Of a stretch of 33,241 bases of DNA, positions 32,076 through 33,241 are shown piece by piece. Origin of the DNA: Flavipsychrobacter sp. (GTDB lineage Bacteria; Bacteroidota; Bacteroidia; Chitinophagales; Chitinophagaceae). The stretch's first letter is position 1. Every line of letters begins with the position of its first letter. The stretch spans positions 1 through 33,241 of the forward strand of contig JAEUVY010000033.1 in NCBI GenBank assembly GCA_016786565.1, written 5' to 3'. The notes under the pieces are model-generated. The model ran no database searches, was not told the DNA's origin, and worked only from the letters and a program-made list of their open reading frames with translations. A program made the translations under genes and the position numbers.

Positions 32076-33241
32076 ATGAACGACAATACCGCCGAGCTGA
32101 CCCTTGACCAGGTTCAGGATTTTAAGGGCAAGTACCCCAAACAACTCTGGTACCTATTCTTCTCCGAGATGTGGGAACGCTTCGCGTTCTATGGTATGCG
32201 CGGCATGCTCATGATATTCATGGTGCAGCAGATGCACTTAACTGAAAAAGATGCGAACCTAAAGTATGGAGGTATTCAGGCGTTCATTTATACCATGACC
32301 TTTATTGGTGGTTTGTTTGCCGATAAGATACTCGGATTCCGCAAGTCAATTTTCTGGGGTGGATTTCTTATGATTATAGGTAGTTTTTCAATTGCATTTT
32401 CTCCAGTATCTCTTTACTACATCGGGATTAGCTTCACCATAATAGGAACGGGTTTCTTCAAACCCAACATATCAACAATGGTGGGTAATCTTTACAAAGA
32501 AGGAGATCCCAGGCGTGATGCAGGATTCGGACTGTTTTATACGGGCATTAATTTAGGGGCGTTTCTCGGAGGGCTCTTGTGCATCAAAGTAGCAAAAAAT
32601 TATTCCTGGAATGCAGCGTTTGGCTTAGTAGGTGTGGGAATGGTATTGGGGTTATTGATTTTTCTCTACACAAAACGCAGCCTTGGAAAAATCGGATTGT
32701 CCCCTTTATCAGGTCGCATAACGGATAAAAAGATCAGAATGTATGACCTTGCAGTATATGCAGGTTCTCTGCTAGTAATCCCTTTTATTTTGTTATTAGT
32801 CTCCAATACGAGATACACTGACTATTTCATGTACACGGTAGGGCCTTTGGCATTGGTATATATTTTCTATGAGATGATGAAATATAATGCCGTTGAACGA
32901 CAGAAGATGATAGCAGCACTTATTTTTATCATTTTCAGTATCTTCTTCTGGGCATTTTTCGAACAGGCGGGAGGGTCGCTCAGTTTGTTCGCATTGTACA
33001 ATCTGAATGATAATCTGCTTGGCTTTCATATTGATCCGAATGAAGTAAACAACTCTTCGAATTCACTTTTTGTAATCGCATTTAGTTGGATGGTTGGCCT
33101 ATTATGGTTATGGCTTTCGAAGAGAAAAATGGAACCAAATACAGTCATCAAATTCGGGTTGGGTTTCCTTTTTGTGGCGATCTCTTTTTACCTGTACTAC
33201 TATACCCGCTTCTTTGCCGATTCAAATGGTAAGACATCTCT
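32076..33241 (+). CDS. POT family peptide transporter, second copy, 3' end outside window
   Basis: The ORF starts at the ATG 32076 (MNDNTAELTLDQVQDFKGKYPKQLWYLFFSEMWERFAFYGMR) and runs off the right edge after about 388 codons. The earlier ATG at 32066 meets a stop after two codons. It has EMWERFAFYGMR (proton-coupling motif), FADKILGFRKSIFWGG, GTGFFKPNISTMVGNLY and FFWAFFEQAGGSLSLFALYN, all POT hallmarks shared with the gene at 24323-25885. It uses more A/T-ending codons than that gene. TTACTTTG at 32033-32040 is one mismatch from the -7 consensus. Confidence 0.9.
   Translation, partial: MNDNTAELTLDQVQDFKGKYPKQLWYLFFSEMWERFAFYGMRGMLMIFMVQQMHLTEKDANLKYGGIQAFIYTMTFIGGLFADKILGFRKSIFWGGFLMIIGSFSIAFSPVSLYYIGISFTIIGTGFFKPNISTMVGNLYKEGDPRRDAGFGLFYTGINLGAFLGGLLCIKVAKNYSWNAAFGLVGVGMVLGLLIFLYTKRSLGKIGLSPLSGRITDKKIRMYDLAVYAGSLLVIPFILLLVSNTRYTDYFMYTVGPLALVYIFYEMMKYNAVERQKMIAALIFIIFSIFFWAFFEQAGGSLSLFALYNLNDNLLGFHIDPNEVNNSSNSLFVIAFSWMVGLLWLWLSKRKMEPNTVIKFGLGFLFVAISFYLYYYTRFFADSNGKTS

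Noticed and set aside
1..33241. tRNA, rRNA or CRISPR array
   Set aside because: I looked for cloverleaf arms, rRNA signatures and regularly spaced direct repeats and saw none.

Overview
The window looks like a chromosomal segment of a member of the Bacteroidota, probably Chitinophagaceae-like. Three things point there. Many genes carry the Bacteroidota promoter signature (TTTG about 19 bases upstream of TAnnTTTG). Menaquinone is made by the futalosine route (mqnB, mqnD). The gene families (SPFH plus ribbon-helix-helix protein, YdeI/OmdA, POT peptide transporters, AbiE-type toxin-antitoxin) are usual for that phylum. The species is not identified. I found no rRNA, tRNA, CRISPR array, integrase or transposase.

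Layout. 1-1202 (-): 5' part of a secreted family-10-like glycosyl hydrolase. 1406-2725 (+): 2-oxo acid dehydrogenase E2. 2933-4381 (+): DUF4143-type ATPase. 4479-6440: an SDR oxidoreductase and an AraC regulator, flanked by inverted copies of a two-hairpin repeat. 6754-7732 (-): a small membrane protein and a putative beta-barrel protein. 7842-10436: ruvB (-) divergent from mqnB-mqnD (+). 10524-12940 (+): an AlgI-like MBOAT acyltransferase translationally coupled to a membrane-anchored SGNH-like partner. 12941-14665 (-): an SPFH / RHH regulator / YdeI cluster with a tandem palindromic operator. 14811-16865 (-): stand-alone PaaZ.

17049-22775 is an AT-richer accessory island bounded by inverted copies of a roughly 240-330 bp repeat, with a third partial copy inside. 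It holds a lipoprotein, two paralogous membrane-anchored proteins in opposite orientation, a ParE-type toxin-antitoxin pair and an AbiE-type pair. The AbiE toxin gene is split by an in-frame TAG immediately followed by ATG (TAGATG). The AbiE promoter is embedded in an array of GTTCA/TGAAC operator half-sites.

22948-24234 (-): purD. 24323-25885 (+): POT peptide transporter. 26034-31993 (+): a tight six-gene arsenic operon, arsD-arsA-acr3 followed by a secreted Cys-tailed protein, a MacB/FtsX-like permease with four periplasmic cysteines, and an ABC ATPase. A palindrome centred on the -7 box is a likely ArsR-type operator, but no arsR is in the window. 32076 to the end (+): a second POT transporter, cut by the window edge.

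The strongest candidates for something little described are the Cys-tailed protein plus ABC exporter joined to arsDA-acr3, and the amber-split AbiE toxin inside the repeat-bounded island.
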